Position numbers and translations under genes: made by a program
Shown: one piece after another, positions 5,795-14,126 of the stretch
Numbering within the stretch: position 1 is the first letter of the stretch
How the letters are laid out: each line of letters starts with the position of its first letter
Source: a virus
Direction: 5' to 3' (one strand)
Virus record (IMG/VR): IMGVR_UViG_3300017728_000116
Coordinates: 1 to 23,403 of that record
Length of the DNA: 23,403 nt
Notes under the pieces: model-generated
The model's input: only the letters and a program-made list of their open reading frames with translations
Database searches by the model: none
What the model was told of the DNA's origin: nothing

Positions 5795-7144
5795 TTAAAG
5801 TTTTATTATAATATGATCATGCCAATCCCAACTACTCGGTTGGTGATCACTATAATACAACTTTTTTGGAAGATTCTCAAGAAGTCTTTTTAGATTATCT
5901 GTGCCTGTGGCATAATAACCGCCGCCTAAAGCAACCAGACTTGCTTTTGGTTTTATCTTGCTTTTAATTAATGCACGTGGTATTCTGTTTCTAACAAATA
6001 TTATTTTCGTCTCATTGTTTATAAGTTTAAATTGTTTACTCATTTGGTGTAGCTCATACAAGTTCTCAAAAAACTCTTCAGATTTTTGGTTATCAAGTAG
6101 ATAGGTTCTGTCACTGTTATGGCGATCTATGTCTTTTTTATAAATGGGCTCTTTAACATCAAAACCCCAACTACACTCATTCAGTATGTCTATGCCATTA
6201 TCTTTGAAAGCATTCATCCATTCCCAAAAGTTTTTTACGTCATCTTCCATGTGTATATCACCGCTTACTGGCATTATCAAAGGAAAACAGTTTAATTCAA
6301 TTAGTCCTTTTACAACTTCTTTTTTGTTAAAGGCCTTTGAATCTATCCATAACTTGTGGTAATTGTTATGGGCAATTTTCTTTCCTATCATTGTTTGTGC
6401 AGGAACATCTATGTGGGTGGTTGATATATAGAAGTTCTTCAAAGAGTCAACTTGTTCTAATGCAGATTTATTTTTCATATTTTGTTGCCAATAATCTTGT
6501 AACGACTCAGCGGCATCTCTTAAAACAATTTCGCCTGCTATTAGACTGGCTGTTGGCTTACGATGTCCTGCGATCTCCTTTTTGATCTGCTCATAATCGT
6601 TAAGAAGGCTGTCGTCAGTGAATTTAAAATCATATCGCACTGCTATCAATGTAAGATAGTAAGCGGTAACATCTGTGTGTAAAAAAGTCCATTTCTTTTT
6701 TTCGCCATCGTACACAGCATACATTCCAGGCAAATCACGTCTGTCCTTCATGCAACGTATCAGTTGTATAACTTTCTTATTGTAAGGGAATCGCATTTCT
6801 ATTTTAGTTACATTATCCTCGTCAACGTATTTTTCAATCAACTTGTCAAAACTTATTACACGAAACTCGTCATCGTACTTTGGTTTGTCTAACAACTTTT
6901 TGATGTCCATGCCGTGGGCTTGAAACTTTGTTAGATATCGTTTCAATATAACAAGTGCCAATCTGGCCTGTTTCTCGGTCCATGGATATTGTGACTCTGC
7001 CAGTGATCTGACTGTCTCGTAATCTTTGGGGTGTGGCTTGATTACGCCTATATTTCCCAACATTGAAGAATTTACCCAAAAATAATCATTATATGCTAGT
7101 ATTTTAAGTGCTTCGTTAATGGTTTTTGGCATATCTGAGTGCAT
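5795..7144 (-). CDS. Large conserved protein with HARP/helicase-accessory-like segment (449 aa)
   Basis: No full-length family is recognised. Residues about 53-160 (YPWTEKQARLALVIL, then IEMRFPYNKKVIQLIR at 115-130, and YDGEKKKWTF at 145-154) resemble the region found before SNF2-like helicase cores, including the HARP-type patch FPY...K...YD...KKWTF that binds branched DNA in SMARCAL1-like proteins. The C-terminal half has IIFVRNRIPRAL, ASLVALGGGYYATGTDNL and LYYSDHQPSSWDWHDHI, with no Walker A, so it is not an active helicase on its own. The frame begins with TTG at 7150, but AGGA lies six bases before the ATG at 7144, which I chose. It is first in the operon and directly upstream of uvsW, which suggests joint work on branched DNA. 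Confidence 0.78.
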   Translation of the reverse strand: MHSDMPKTINEALKILAYNDYFWVNSSMLGNIGVIKPHPKDYETVRSLAESQYPWTEKQARLALVILKRYLTKFQAHGMDIKKLLDKPKYDDEFRVISFDKLIEKYVDEDNVTKIEMRFPYNKKVIQLIRCMKDRRDLPGMYAVYDGEKKKWTFLHTDVTAYYLTLIAVRYDFKFTDDSLLNDYEQIKKEIAGHRKPTASLIAGEIVLRDAAESLQDYWQQNMKNKSALEQVDSLKNFYISTTHIDVPAQTMIGKKIAHNNYHKLWIDSKAFNKKEVVKGLIELNCFPLIMPVSGDIHMEDDVKNFWEWMNAFKDNGIDILNECSWGFDVKEPIYKKDIDRHNSDRTYLLDNQKSEEFFENLYELHQMSKQFKLINNETKIIFVRNRIPRALIKSKIKPKASLVALGGGYYATGTDNLKRLLENLPKKLYYSDHQPSSWDWHDHIIIKL

Positions 7145-7178
7145 TTTCAATCCTGGTAATTTAGATAATTATTAGTAT

Positions 7179-7206
7179 ATTATAGCATAATTGGTAATAT
7201 AGTCAA
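7179..7206 (-). promoter_or_regulatory. sigma70-like promoter of the uvsW operon
   Basis: The minus strand reads TTGACT (7201-7206, five of six), a 16-base spacer and a perfect TATAAT (7179-7184). The start would be near 7172, leaving a leader of about 28 bases with an AGGA ribosome-binding site before ATG 7144. It is the best candidate for the main promoter of the nine-gene run ending at 1442. Its -35 ends only two bases from the ATG of the divergent SprT-like gene. Confidence 0.75.
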
Positions 7207-7208
7207 CC

Positions 7209-7685
7209 ATGAAAAAAAGTAAAAGTAAAAAAGTAAATGCTCGGAAACAACTAAAAGTCAAATTGGAGAATACTCTAACCAGACACAAAAACGTTGTGGG
7301 ATTCAAACCCACACAACAGCAAGTATACCAATGGTTCAGAGTAATAAACAGAGGCTTATTCAACAGTAGATTACCAATGGTGGAGCTACAAGTTAAAAAA
7401 TTACACAAAGACTGGGGCAGATGTGTCGCCAATTGGGACAATAGGAAGACTCCAAAAGGCAAATTTGATCAGAGAGTTATACCGTATCATATAGATGTAG
7501 AGTTCTACATCGAACTACACTGTAAGTTTCCTACGTGGAAAGATTTTATAGAAACACTGGCCCACGAAATGGTACATCTTTACCAAATGACATGGCTGAA
7601 AGATCCTTATTCAAACCACAATGCAAACTTTTTTGCTTGGAAAAATAAATTTAAAAACGCAGGACTAGGTCTGACTAGGTGTTAG
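7209..7685 (+). CDS. SprT-like zinc metalloprotease
   Basis: A 158-residue SprT-type protein. The zinc-binding HExxH is at 119-123 within TLAHEMVHLYQ, and His137 in NHNANFFAWKNKF is the likely third ligand, followed by an AGLGL patch. Upstream, WGRCVANWDNRK (69-80) matches the strand region before the active site in this family. Members related to SPRTN cut proteins crosslinked to DNA; phage versions are known but poorly studied. The first 20 residues are very basic, which fits DNA contact. There is no C-terminal zinc ribbon. It is a lone plus-strand gene between two minus-strand operons, diverges from the uvsW operon and overlaps the convergent glycosyl gene by 21 bases. No clear promoter or Shine-Dalgarno was seen. 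Confidence 0.85.
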   Translation: MKKSKSKKVNARKQLKVKLENTLTRHKNVVGFKPTQQQVYQWFRVINRGLFNSRLPMVELQVKKLHKDWGRCVANWDNRKTPKGKFDQRVIPYHIDVEFYIELHCKFPTWKDFIETLAHEMVHLYQMTWLKDPYSNHNANFFAWKNKFKNAGLGLTRC

Positions 7686-8405
7686 AACCTTATCAAACTC
7701 AGCATAACTTATAATCTTACTATTACCTAAGTCTGTGCCGGTTTGCAAATAGTTTAAGTAGTCCGGCGGATTGTCATGCACCACCGTGTAATTGACATAA
7801 GGTCTCATCTTCAACATGTCGCGGAACTGTTTCAGCCAGCCATCAAAAATTGTATCAGCATGCCTTTCGCCGTAACATTCCGTTTCTTGATAGATATTGT
7901 TCAACTGGTCTTTACCGTATTCTCTGAAATCATATCCTAACAGATATATGTTTTTGTGGCCGTGGACTCCTGCTGTCCAGAATGCCTGGTTGCCTGAGAT
8001 CCAGTGTGGATTGTTTGGAATAAGATGTATCATTCCTTTCGCATGCCTTCTGTTCACTTCGAGAGAGGGAGCGTAATGTATAGTCTGGCGTCCTACTCTG
8101 TCCAAGCACATCTGTGCGGTCATTTTTGCATCGACACTGAATATAAAGTCCGGGATAAAATCTCTGTATAAAGCGTTACATCCATACGTCTGTCCTGTTG
8201 CTTTTAATTTGTTCAGATCAAAATCTTTACGTGATGGTCCATTGCCTATGCAGTATGCATTTCCTCTTGGCACTGCTTGGACTTTGTCTTCGAAGAATTT
8301 TTTTTCGTGTATGCGTTGCCCTTGACGTATAATTGTGTTCACAATGATTTCTTCACCAACGTACTTTTGCCATTCTATTTCGGCCACTTCCTTGTTTCGT
8401 GCCAT
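7665..8405 (-). CDS. GT42/DUF115-like glycosyltransferase-related protein
   Basis: The key motif is CIGNGPSRKDFDLNKL (52-67), followed by GCNALYRDFIPDFIFSVD. A GNGPS turn then a nucleotide-sugar site with CN/RCN is typical of GT42 sialyltransferases (CstII type) and of the DUF115 or MAF-like proteins that modify flagellin. Later segments (HLIPNNPHWISGNQAF and GHKNIYLLGYDFR) fit the same Rossmann-like fold with a conserved GxDF. I infer transfer of a nonulosonic acid or related sugar, or a similar NGPS-family reaction. It is the last gene of the minus-strand sugar run. Its ATG overlaps the previous stop as TAATG. Confidence 0.72.
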   Translation of the reverse strand: MARNKEVAEIEWQKYVGEEIIVNTIIRQGQRIHEKKFFEDKVQAVPRGNAYCIGNGPSRKDFDLNKLKATGQTYGCNALYRDFIPDFIFSVDAKMTAQMCLDRVGRQTIHYAPSLEVNRRHAKGMIHLIPNNPHWISGNQAFWTAGVHGHKNIYLLGYDFREYGKDQLNNIYQETECYGERHADTIFDGWLKQFRDMLKMRPYVNYTVVHDNPPDYLNYLQTGTDLGNSKIISYAEFDKVLTPSQT

Positions 8406-9277
8406 TATAAGTATTTCTCCTCTAACCTTTCCTTAATACGTTTCCATGGCCGTCCTTGATGTATTTCTTCTGTCCACCATTCCGTGTACGCTAACTTGTT
8501 AAGCCATTTTTGCCTGTCGGGCATTTGCGGATTGTCTATGTTGTCGAAGGACGTGTTGCCGATATCGTAACTTAGGCTTGCCTCAGATACGTACACTGGT
8601 ATTCCATGAATGGCCGCAGTGATGGCAGGATTGCTTGAATAACTTACAAGTGCCCAAGCCGACTTCAAACGTTCAGTAAGGTCTGTGTCGTCATATGTAG
8701 TGTTGTCTCTTTTAGGGCCTACTATTTTTACATCTTTATATTTGCCTGTATCGATAATGACATGATTCCTTGGATGTGGCCTTATGGTAATTGGCCTGTC
8801 TGTGTATTTTCTAATTTCGGTTATCTGTTGATCAAACCATTTCGACATGGGTGGATTGTGCCGCCACTGGTGACTGTTAGTGTGTTGTCCACAGACTATA
8901 ATGTTTTCACCTGTCTGATGCCATGGTTTAATGGCAACCTTGAATTTTTTCCAACGTTCGCCGTCGACAACTTCATTGGCAAAGTCGGCTTCTCTGTTTA
9001 CACCGTTGATACCAATTTTCCAAGTTTCATTTCTCTTAATACCTCCCACCTCTATAACAATTACAGGCTTGTTGTTTTTCTTGTATCGCTCCCATATATC
9101 TTTGTATCTCCGCATGCGGCCTTGCCATAACACGCTCCAGATTACTGCTACGTCACCATTGGGTGCTTGTTTGTTCACCCAAACTTGTTCTCCAGATGCA
9201 CGTAATGATTCAATAAACTTGTTGAATACTTCTTTGGAATTCAAAGGACCGTGCTCAGGCCAAATTTCTATGTTCAT
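8405..9277 (-). CDS. Capsule-type glycosyltransferase paralog A
   Basis: One of four related proteins in the window. The shared features are VAIKPW (114-119), YTDRPITIRPHPR (158-170), a SYSSN loop (212-216), HGIPVYV (224-230) and a C-terminal pattern NPQMPDRQKWLNKLAY with a trailing WTEEIHQGRPWKR. The RPHPR plus S/T-S-N-G-P arrangement resembles the KpsC/KpsS and CMP-Kdo-type capsule transferases (GT-B fold, donor-binding C-half). I infer transfer of an acidic or Kdo-like sugar, but the donor is not shown. It keeps the most canonical RPHPR of the four copies. ATG 9277 overlaps the upstream stop as TAATG. Confidence 0.72.
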   Translation of the reverse strand: MNIEIWPEHGPLNSKEVFNKFIESLRASGEQVWVNKQAPNGDVAVIWSVLWQGRMRRYKDIWERYKKNNKPVIVIEVGGIKRNETWKIGINGVNREADFANEVVDGERWKKFKVAIKPWHQTGENIIVCGQHTNSHQWRHNPPMSKWFDQQITEIRKYTDRPITIRPHPRNHVIIDTGKYKDVKIVGPKRDNTTYDDTDLTERLKSAWALVSYSSNPAITAAIHGIPVYVSEASLSYDIGNTSFDNIDNPQMPDRQKWLNKLAYTEWWTEEIHQGRPWKRIKERLEEKYL

Positions 9278-10197
9278 TAGTTGCCTTGTCTTCCTTTTGC
9301 AACCTTGCTCACAATATCTTGCTCTTGTTTCGCGTCAAATTTAATACCTCTAAATGGGTCATAGTCTTCTACGTTCTGCCAGTAGGCTTCGTTCCGTTCG
9401 CCACGAAGATCGCTCTTACTACTTTTACCTAGCACTTTCCTTTTACCTTTCATGTGATCAACATAGCCACCTAGCACACTGTTAATGAATACATGATGCC
9501 CTTTAGCACCTGCACCTTTTCCAATGTCCACACCGTCGTTGGGTGCTATCCTTTTCACACACTGCCAAAAAACGTAACTGTCGTGCCATTCTAGTTCTTT
9601 GAATATGGTGTCTTTGACATAGAGATCTGTCCAGTACTTCATAAATTCATTTATTTTTGGGTGCCTCTTGTTGTAGCACACCCAACCACACTCTGGATAT
9701 TTTTCACCCCTTCCGAGAAAATTTACAAGTTTATCACTAGGTAGTAAATCTGTAACGAATGCAGTTGTAATTTTCCTAAATGTGTATGTGTCTGCATCTA
9801 GCCATAGGATGTAGTCAGCATCTATTGTTTTAATAGCATGATCTACTGCAAACGTTTTGTGAGCAAATCTAACGGCATCCCACAAGTAAGAGCCCTTTCC
9901 TTTATCACTTTTTCCTGCGTTTGGGTCTCGTCTTACCCCTCCTGGTATTTCTTTTATTTCTCCGTTGGCAACTGGATCGTCTTTGTGTTTTTGTTTGAAT
10001 TTTACAAGCTCTGGGTTGGCCTCTTCGATGTTTATAAATTTTACTTTGCTGTGATTAAAATCTGGTTTTACACCTTCGTGATATGCGTATAGCACAACAT
10101 CGTCAGGCCAAAATTCAACATGACTCTCTAACATCCTCTTTGCATATGCTGTCCACCTGTTTGGCGGAAAGGTTGTAACAACTGCGAGACTACTCAT
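9277..10197 (-). CDS. GT-A glycosyltransferase with DAD motif
   Basis: A 306-residue cytosolic protein. The nucleotide-sugar motif LWLDADT (131-137) is a DxD-type site that binds Mn2+ and the sugar nucleotide. Upstream GSYLWDAVRFAHKTFAVDHA is a substrate-pocket helix typical of GT8-like and related phage glycosyltransferases. The C-terminal half has GWVCYNKRHP and GGYVDHMKGKRK, in which His may complete the metal site. No transmembrane segment is present. It overlaps the methyltransferase gene by eight bases. I would place it in a GT-A family close to GT8, but the donor and acceptor are unknown. Confidence 0.75.
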   Translation of the reverse strand: MSSLAVVTTFPPNRWTAYAKRMLESHVEFWPDDVVLYAYHEGVKPDFNHSKVKFINIEEANPELVKFKQKHKDDPVANGEIKEIPGGVRRDPNAGKSDKGKGSYLWDAVRFAHKTFAVDHAIKTIDADYILWLDADTYTFRKITTAFVTDLLPSDKLVNFLGRGEKYPECGWVCYNKRHPKINEFMKYWTDLYVKDTIFKELEWHDSYVFWQCVKRIAPNDGVDIGKGAGAKGHHVFINSVLGGYVDHMKGKRKVLGKSSKSDLRGERNEAYWQNVEDYDPFRGIKFDAKQEQDIVSKVAKGRQGN

Positions 10198-10792
10198 AAT
10201 TTCCTAACATGTACACACCAACACGTCTGCCTACTTTATGTTCAATTATTTGCGGAAATGTTTCCATCATCTCTCCATGGCTCCAGTCGTCCTTTATGTG
10301 TGCTTCGTATGGATTACCGTGAACTGGTTGTTGTGGGTAGTGTATGATAGGAATGCTAATAAACAAGTAGGTGGATATCCTTAATATTTGCTCAACTACT
10401 TGCACTGCATCTTCTTTCGCCATATGTTCTAAAACATCACCAGCCACCGCAACATCAAAAGGCCCTAGTTTGTTGTAGTCTAACTTCCTCACATCTTCAT
10501 TTAGTATTGTATCATATTTGGATCTTAGATCAAATTTATCAATGTAGGGCTCCCACACCTCCACACCTGTCCATCTGTGTTCACTTAATGGACCAGCGTC
10601 AATTTCCCAATTTTGTTTTAGTGTTTGGTATTTGTCTCCACCTGCTTGATATTTGTGTTTTAGGCAATTTAAATATGCGCCTTCTCCAACACCTATGTCT
10701 AATGCGGCCTTGTGTGTAAGTTTGCCTTGCACTTTTAACTGTTCGACCCATTCGACAATGGTTGCTTTCCCGGCTTTTTTACTATGTGGCAT
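10190..10792 (-). CDS. Class I SAM-dependent methyltransferase
   Basis: The SAM-binding motif I ALDIGVGEGAYL (30-41) is followed by WTGVEVWEPYID (acidic end of beta2) and AVAGDVLEHM, the usual motif near the active site of small-molecule methyltransferases. The protein is 200 residues, the length of a bare Rossmann-fold methyltransferase. Its place between glycosyltransferase genes suggests methylation of a sugar or sugar nucleotide. A late-promoter-like octamer lies nine bases upstream. No strong Shine-Dalgarno is seen. Confidence 0.8.
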   Translation of the reverse strand: MPHSKKAGKATIVEWVEQLKVQGKLTHKAALDIGVGEGAYLNCLKHKYQAGGDKYQTLKQNWEIDAGPLSEHRWTGVEVWEPYIDKFDLRSKYDTILNEDVRKLDYNKLGPFDVAVAGDVLEHMAKEDAVQVVEQILRISTYLFISIPIIHYPQQPVHGNPYEAHIKDDWSHGEMMETFPQIIEHKVGRRVGVYMLGNYE

Positions 10793-10801
10793 AATACAAC
10801 C

Positions 10802-10809
10802 TATTTATA
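10802..10809 (-). promoter_or_regulatory. Possible T4-type late promoter octamer
   Basis: The minus strand reads TATAAATA nine bases before the ATG of the methyltransferase gene. The octamer overlaps the stop codon of the upstream gene. It would leave a leader of only a few bases. If real, it would add late expression of the last four sugar genes. Chance occurrence is possible because this is AT-rich DNA inside a gene end. Confidence 0.4.
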
Positions 10810-11788
10810 GACCCAACTTTGACTTGAATCTTTTATAAACTGTGCCGTCTTTTATCTCATTGATACTCCAAAGTTTATACCCGAGATCATTCACCCACTG
10901 TGTCCTGTCCGGAGTATCGGGAGTTTCTATATTGTTTAAATCTTTGTTACAAACGTCCCAACATAGTGCGAGATTGGATGTGCAGAAAGTTGGAATACCT
11001 CTTATACAACTGTCGACACTGGCTGTGGAGTTATGAGTTACAACGGCGTGTGCATTTGAAATGGCTTCTTGAAAATGGAATCTGTAATATTTTTTTTCGT
11101 CACCGACAAAATTTTTTTGTGTGTATTGAATTTCAACATCGTCGGGTAGTTCGTCCTTGCGTTCTAGAATGTTTGACACATTGTTTGGATGAGGCCGTAC
11201 AATAAATTTCCTACTTGTTGCGGGTCTTACTTTTTCATATACATCTTTGAACCAATCTATCGGATCTAGCTCGTTCATGCTCCAGTTGTCTTTAGGTTGT
11301 AGAACAAATATGATCGGATCTTCTTGGTTGGATTTCCTCCATGGTTCATATTTTACATCAAACTTCTTCACCAACATGTCCCAACGATCGCTAGGACTGT
11401 CATCTGATAGGAAGTCGCCGTCGTTCATTGGCGTGTACAATGACACTCTGAAATGATGATCAGGTGATGTTGAAACATTACCAAAACTAGATAGGAGCCC
11501 ACCGTCAAATGTTATTAGTGGAATTTTTTTTGCCCTGCAGTTGTCTGCGAGTTCTCTACGCCTACCTTTAGTGTGGTGCATCTGTTTGTCTCCACCATAA
11601 CCAAACATTGCCGCCATTGGTGCAGTGGGCACCATTTCGCCTTCAACGGTTGGACCTGATCTGTTTTCATTAACTATAATTGGTTCATCCCCAGAGACCT
11701 CAATACCTTTTTTTAGATGGTAAAGCAGTTCATAACTGTTTCCACGTTTACGATCCTTAACCGTCCTACGGAATATTTCAACTTTCAT
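10805..11788 (-). CDS. Capsule-type glycosyltransferase paralog B
   Basis: This is the longest of the four paralogs (327 residues). It has an extra N-terminal domain (1-90) with GYGGDKQMHHTKGRRREL. The shared core is YEPWRK (148-152), FIVRPHPNN (195-203), THNST (251-255), RGIPTF (263-268) and a C-terminal DRTQWVNDLGYKLWSINEI. It is probably a GT-B type transferase of the KpsC/KpsS-like group. The frame begins with TTG at 11791, but AAGGA five bases before the ATG at 11788 supports the ATG. It overlaps the upstream gene by 11 bases. Confidence 0.72.
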   Translation of the reverse strand: MKVEIFRRTVKDRKRGNSYELLYHLKKGIEVSGDEPIIVNENRSGPTVEGEMVPTAPMAAMFGYGGDKQMHHTKGRRRELADNCRAKKIPLITFDGGLLSSFGNVSTSPDHHFRVSLYTPMNDGDFLSDDSPSDRWDMLVKKFDVKYEPWRKSNQEDPIIFVLQPKDNWSMNELDPIDWFKDVYEKVRPATSRKFIVRPHPNNVSNILERKDELPDDVEIQYTQKNFVGDEKKYYRFHFQEAISNAHAVVTHNSTASVDSCIRGIPTFCTSNLALCWDVCNKDLNNIETPDTPDRTQWVNDLGYKLWSINEIKDGTVYKRFKSKLGL

Positions 11789-12566
11789 CAATGTCCTTCC
11801 TAAAGAATATTAGTTCCATCATTTTTTTTGATCTTTTCCTGTTTATGTAGATATTATACTTTGTTCGATGCAAATTGTAAAGCTCCCTGACTTTATCAAA
11901 TGCCTCTTCAATCGTCATGCCAACGGTCAACTCTATCTCTGTTACCCAGTACTTCACGTCTAAGTTTGCTATTTCTTTACCAACATCGTGCCAAAGTCCT
12001 TCTACATCTGTTTTCAGGATGTCAACACTGTCCCACTCCAATTCTGCCATTATTGTGGTGATATTTTTGCATTCTACTTCAATGGTCTCTAAACTGTTAC
12101 CTTGGTCAATCAATGAATAACTGGCTGGAATTGGTAAGTCATTCCATTTACCTTTGTGTCCATCCGGTGGATAAAAAGTAAAAAAGCCGTTAACAGGGCC
12201 ATAAGCAACAGGATAAAATTTAAGACAGCGATTGATTATCTTTTGACTATGTTTGCCACCTTTTCTTATGCTGGCAAAATAGTGATATCCACCCTGCTGT
12301 AATATTCTTTTTATATAAAATTTGGTTGCAGGAGTCGGGTCAAACATACGCACATCAAGGGAGTTATTATCAACACATATCAACTTCTCAAAGTGGGCGT
12401 CTGCACCTATGCCGAAGCTCAACACCCTTTTAGAATTTTTTACATGATATTCAGGCACATGGTAGTTCCTATACAGTTTGAAATCCTGGGTCTCAAACAA
12501 TTCTTCTTCGAACCTTCTGATTTGTCCGATTATATTTGCATCGTCTGGTTTAGGTATATCAGCCAT
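11778..12566 (-). CDS. FkbM/METTL24-like methyltransferase
   Basis: A 262-residue SAM-dependent methyltransferase. Motif I is RVLSFGIGADAHFE (47-60), in which the usual Asp is replaced by Ser; this SFGIG...F pattern with VRMFDPTP (72-79) matches the Methyltransf_22/METTL24-like type. The motif DILKTDVEG (182-190) is the FkbM-family signature near the active site. FkbM-type enzymes methylate sugar hydroxyls in many polysaccharide clusters. It sits between two paralogous glycosyltransferase genes with overlaps of 11 and 8 bases. The Ser for Asp change is known in METTL24-like proteins, so activity is likely kept. Confidence 0.78.
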   Translation of the reverse strand: MADIPKPDDANIIGQIRRFEEELFETQDFKLYRNYHVPEYHVKNSKRVLSFGIGADAHFEKLICVDNNSLDVRMFDPTPATKFYIKRILQQGGYHYFASIRKGGKHSQKIINRCLKFYPVAYGPVNGFFTFYPPDGHKGKWNDLPIPASYSLIDQGNSLETIEVECKNITTIMAELEWDSVDILKTDVEGLWHDVGKEIANLDVKYWVTEIELTVGMTIEEAFDKVRELYNLHRTKYNIYINRKRSKKMMELIFFRKDIDES

Positions 12567-13374
12567 TTAACATTCTCCATGCTGTGCCGTCTGCCATTTC
12601 TTTCAAACTCCAGTTGTTGTAGGCTAGGCTTGAAAACAGTGCAACCCTATCACCATAAAGTGGTGTTTCGATTTTTGCAAAATCTTTTTCAGATATCGGT
12701 GCCGCCGCACTATTCTTAGGGTCACATAGCACCGGTACACCATTTGCCAGACTGGCAATCATGGTATTGGAGTTGTATGTCACTGTGGCATAGTAATCTT
12801 TCCAATTAATTTTATCTTTGTGTGTTGTTGGTTTATCTACCTTCACAGTGGCACCCACATGATCCATTTCTACTGTAGGATTGTAAGGCTTTTCACGAAC
12901 ATCTATCTGTCTGTCTGTATTTTCTTTCAGTGTCTTAAGTGTGTCATCTAACCAGCCTTTTGCATTGAAGAAGTTTGCGATCGCATTGGTAGGTGGCAGG
13001 ACCAATATTTTTCCACCTTGCTTGTTCCATGGTTTAACGTCCTGTTTGAAATGTTTTTCATACCTATCTGTTGGTCTCTCTTGTAAAATGTTCTGGCAGT
13101 GTTTGTTTTTTGTTATCCTTAGCCAATGTGGGGTATCGTGGGCGTTAGTAAAGTACCCATGATCCATAAAATAAAAATCCTTGTCTTCCTTCTCGCACCA
13201 TTTGTAAATCTCACCTGAACCGGCCAGTATTCCATACATTGTTAAATTTTCTTCTGGTAAGGCTACTAGATCTCGAAATTGATAAATTTTATTTGCTCCT
13301 GGAGTACCTTTTACAAAAGCATCAACATATCTTTGTGTACGTGGTTTGGTCGTGTTTATTCCTGCTATGTTCAT
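12559..13374 (-). CDS. Capsule-type glycosyltransferase paralog C
   Basis: A 271-residue paralog with YFMDHGYFTNAHDTPHWLRI (68-87), which aligns with the same area of copy D. The shared core is DVKPW (112-116), NTDRQIDVREKP (152-163), TYNSN (199-203), NGVPVL (211-216) and a C-terminal LAYNNWSLKEMADGTAW. The RPHPR of copy A is replaced by REKPY, which may alter phosphate binding and donor choice. A GGAG eight bases upstream precedes the next gene rather than this one; here AGGA lies only two bases from the ATG. It overlaps the oxygenase gene as ATGA. Confidence 0.7.
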   Translation of the reverse strand: MNIAGINTTKPRTQRYVDAFVKGTPGANKIYQFRDLVALPEENLTMYGILAGSGEIYKWCEKEDKDFYFMDHGYFTNAHDTPHWLRITKNKHCQNILQERPTDRYEKHFKQDVKPWNKQGGKILVLPPTNAIANFFNAKGWLDDTLKTLKENTDRQIDVREKPYNPTVEMDHVGATVKVDKPTTHKDKINWKDYYATVTYNSNTMIASLANGVPVLCDPKNSAAAPISEKDFAKIETPLYGDRVALFSSLAYNNWSLKEMADGTAWRMLNG

Positions 13375-14126
13375 TTCCTAAGTTCTTTTACTTCAAACAT
13401 TTTTTGTTTTGACGCCCTATTGAATTCTGCAATGATGTTGACGCTTCTTCTATGTAACTGTGCATTTTGCCTAGCAGAAACGCTGTGTACATTTTTTGTT
13501 GAGTTGTTACAAAAAGCAACTAGTGTGTTAGGTTTGTATGGTACAGTGTTTACTATTGCACCAGCTTTGTCGCCAACCGCTCGCCCACCATTTTTATTGA
13601 CCTCGTGTATCTCATCATTTGTTTTATGTATGCGGAACTCACCACCTGTACTTTGATCATCCGCATACGGCATGTAAAGTAATAATGCATAGATCTCTCG
13701 AGGATTGTCAATATGAGGAGTTCGGGAACTAAAGTCGATTGGTTTATGCATCACTGTCTGGCAGTCAGTGCCAATCCAGTCACCACCTTTATCCCAACCA
13801 CGTGGACTTAGAGTGTTTTCTAAATTTGGCACATGAGGCATAAGCTCGCCAAAGGCTTCTTTCATTTCTTTATAGAAAGCTACAGAGGTATGATACTCTG
13901 TAAATTCTTTCCATATACTGGAGACTTTTCCTGGTTTAAGCATTTCGTCTGCTTTAAGTCTGTAGCATATGCCCGAGTCAAATGGTTCTGTGGCTAACAG
14001 TTGTTCTTTGGGCCATTCCTTTTCGAGATCGTCATATACATTCTGTGGCAATGCATCTTCTATTACAAAGTATGGATACGGTTCCAGCACTAATTCGGGA
14101 GTTTTCTGTAGCACGGAAAGGTTCAT
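13371..14126 (-). CDS. 2-oxoglutarate/Fe(II)-dependent oxygenase
   Basis: A 251-residue dioxygenase of the prolyl 4-hydroxylase-like type. The iron facial triad is His138 and Asp140 in RTPHIDNP with His214 in NVHSVS, and Arg226/Arg227 in HRRSVNI binds 2-oxoglutarate. The N-terminal PYPYFVIEDALPQNVYDDL is typical of the phage subgroup common in marine T4-like phages. In this sugar operon it may hydroxylate a sugar or a protein side chain that becomes the glycan attachment point; that is inference. It overlaps both neighbours as ATGA. Confidence 0.85.
   Translation of the reverse strand: MNLSVLQKTPELVLEPYPYFVIEDALPQNVYDDLEKEWPKEQLLATEPFDSGICYRLKADEMLKPGKVSSIWKEFTEYHTSVAFYKEMKEAFGELMPHVPNLENTLSPRGWDKGGDWIGTDCQTVMHKPIDFSSRTPHIDNPREIYALLLYMPYADDQSTGGEFRIHKTNDEIHEVNKNGGRAVGDKAGAIVNTVPYKPNTLVAFCNNSTKNVHSVSARQNAQLHRRSVNIIAEFNRASKQKMFEVKELRK

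Noticed and set aside
5805-5831. Possible promoter before uvsW: TTGGGA and TATAAT on the minus strand
   Set aside because: The -10 is perfect but the -35 matches only four of six and the spacer is 15 bases. uvsW starts one base after the upstream stop, so coupling explains its expression.
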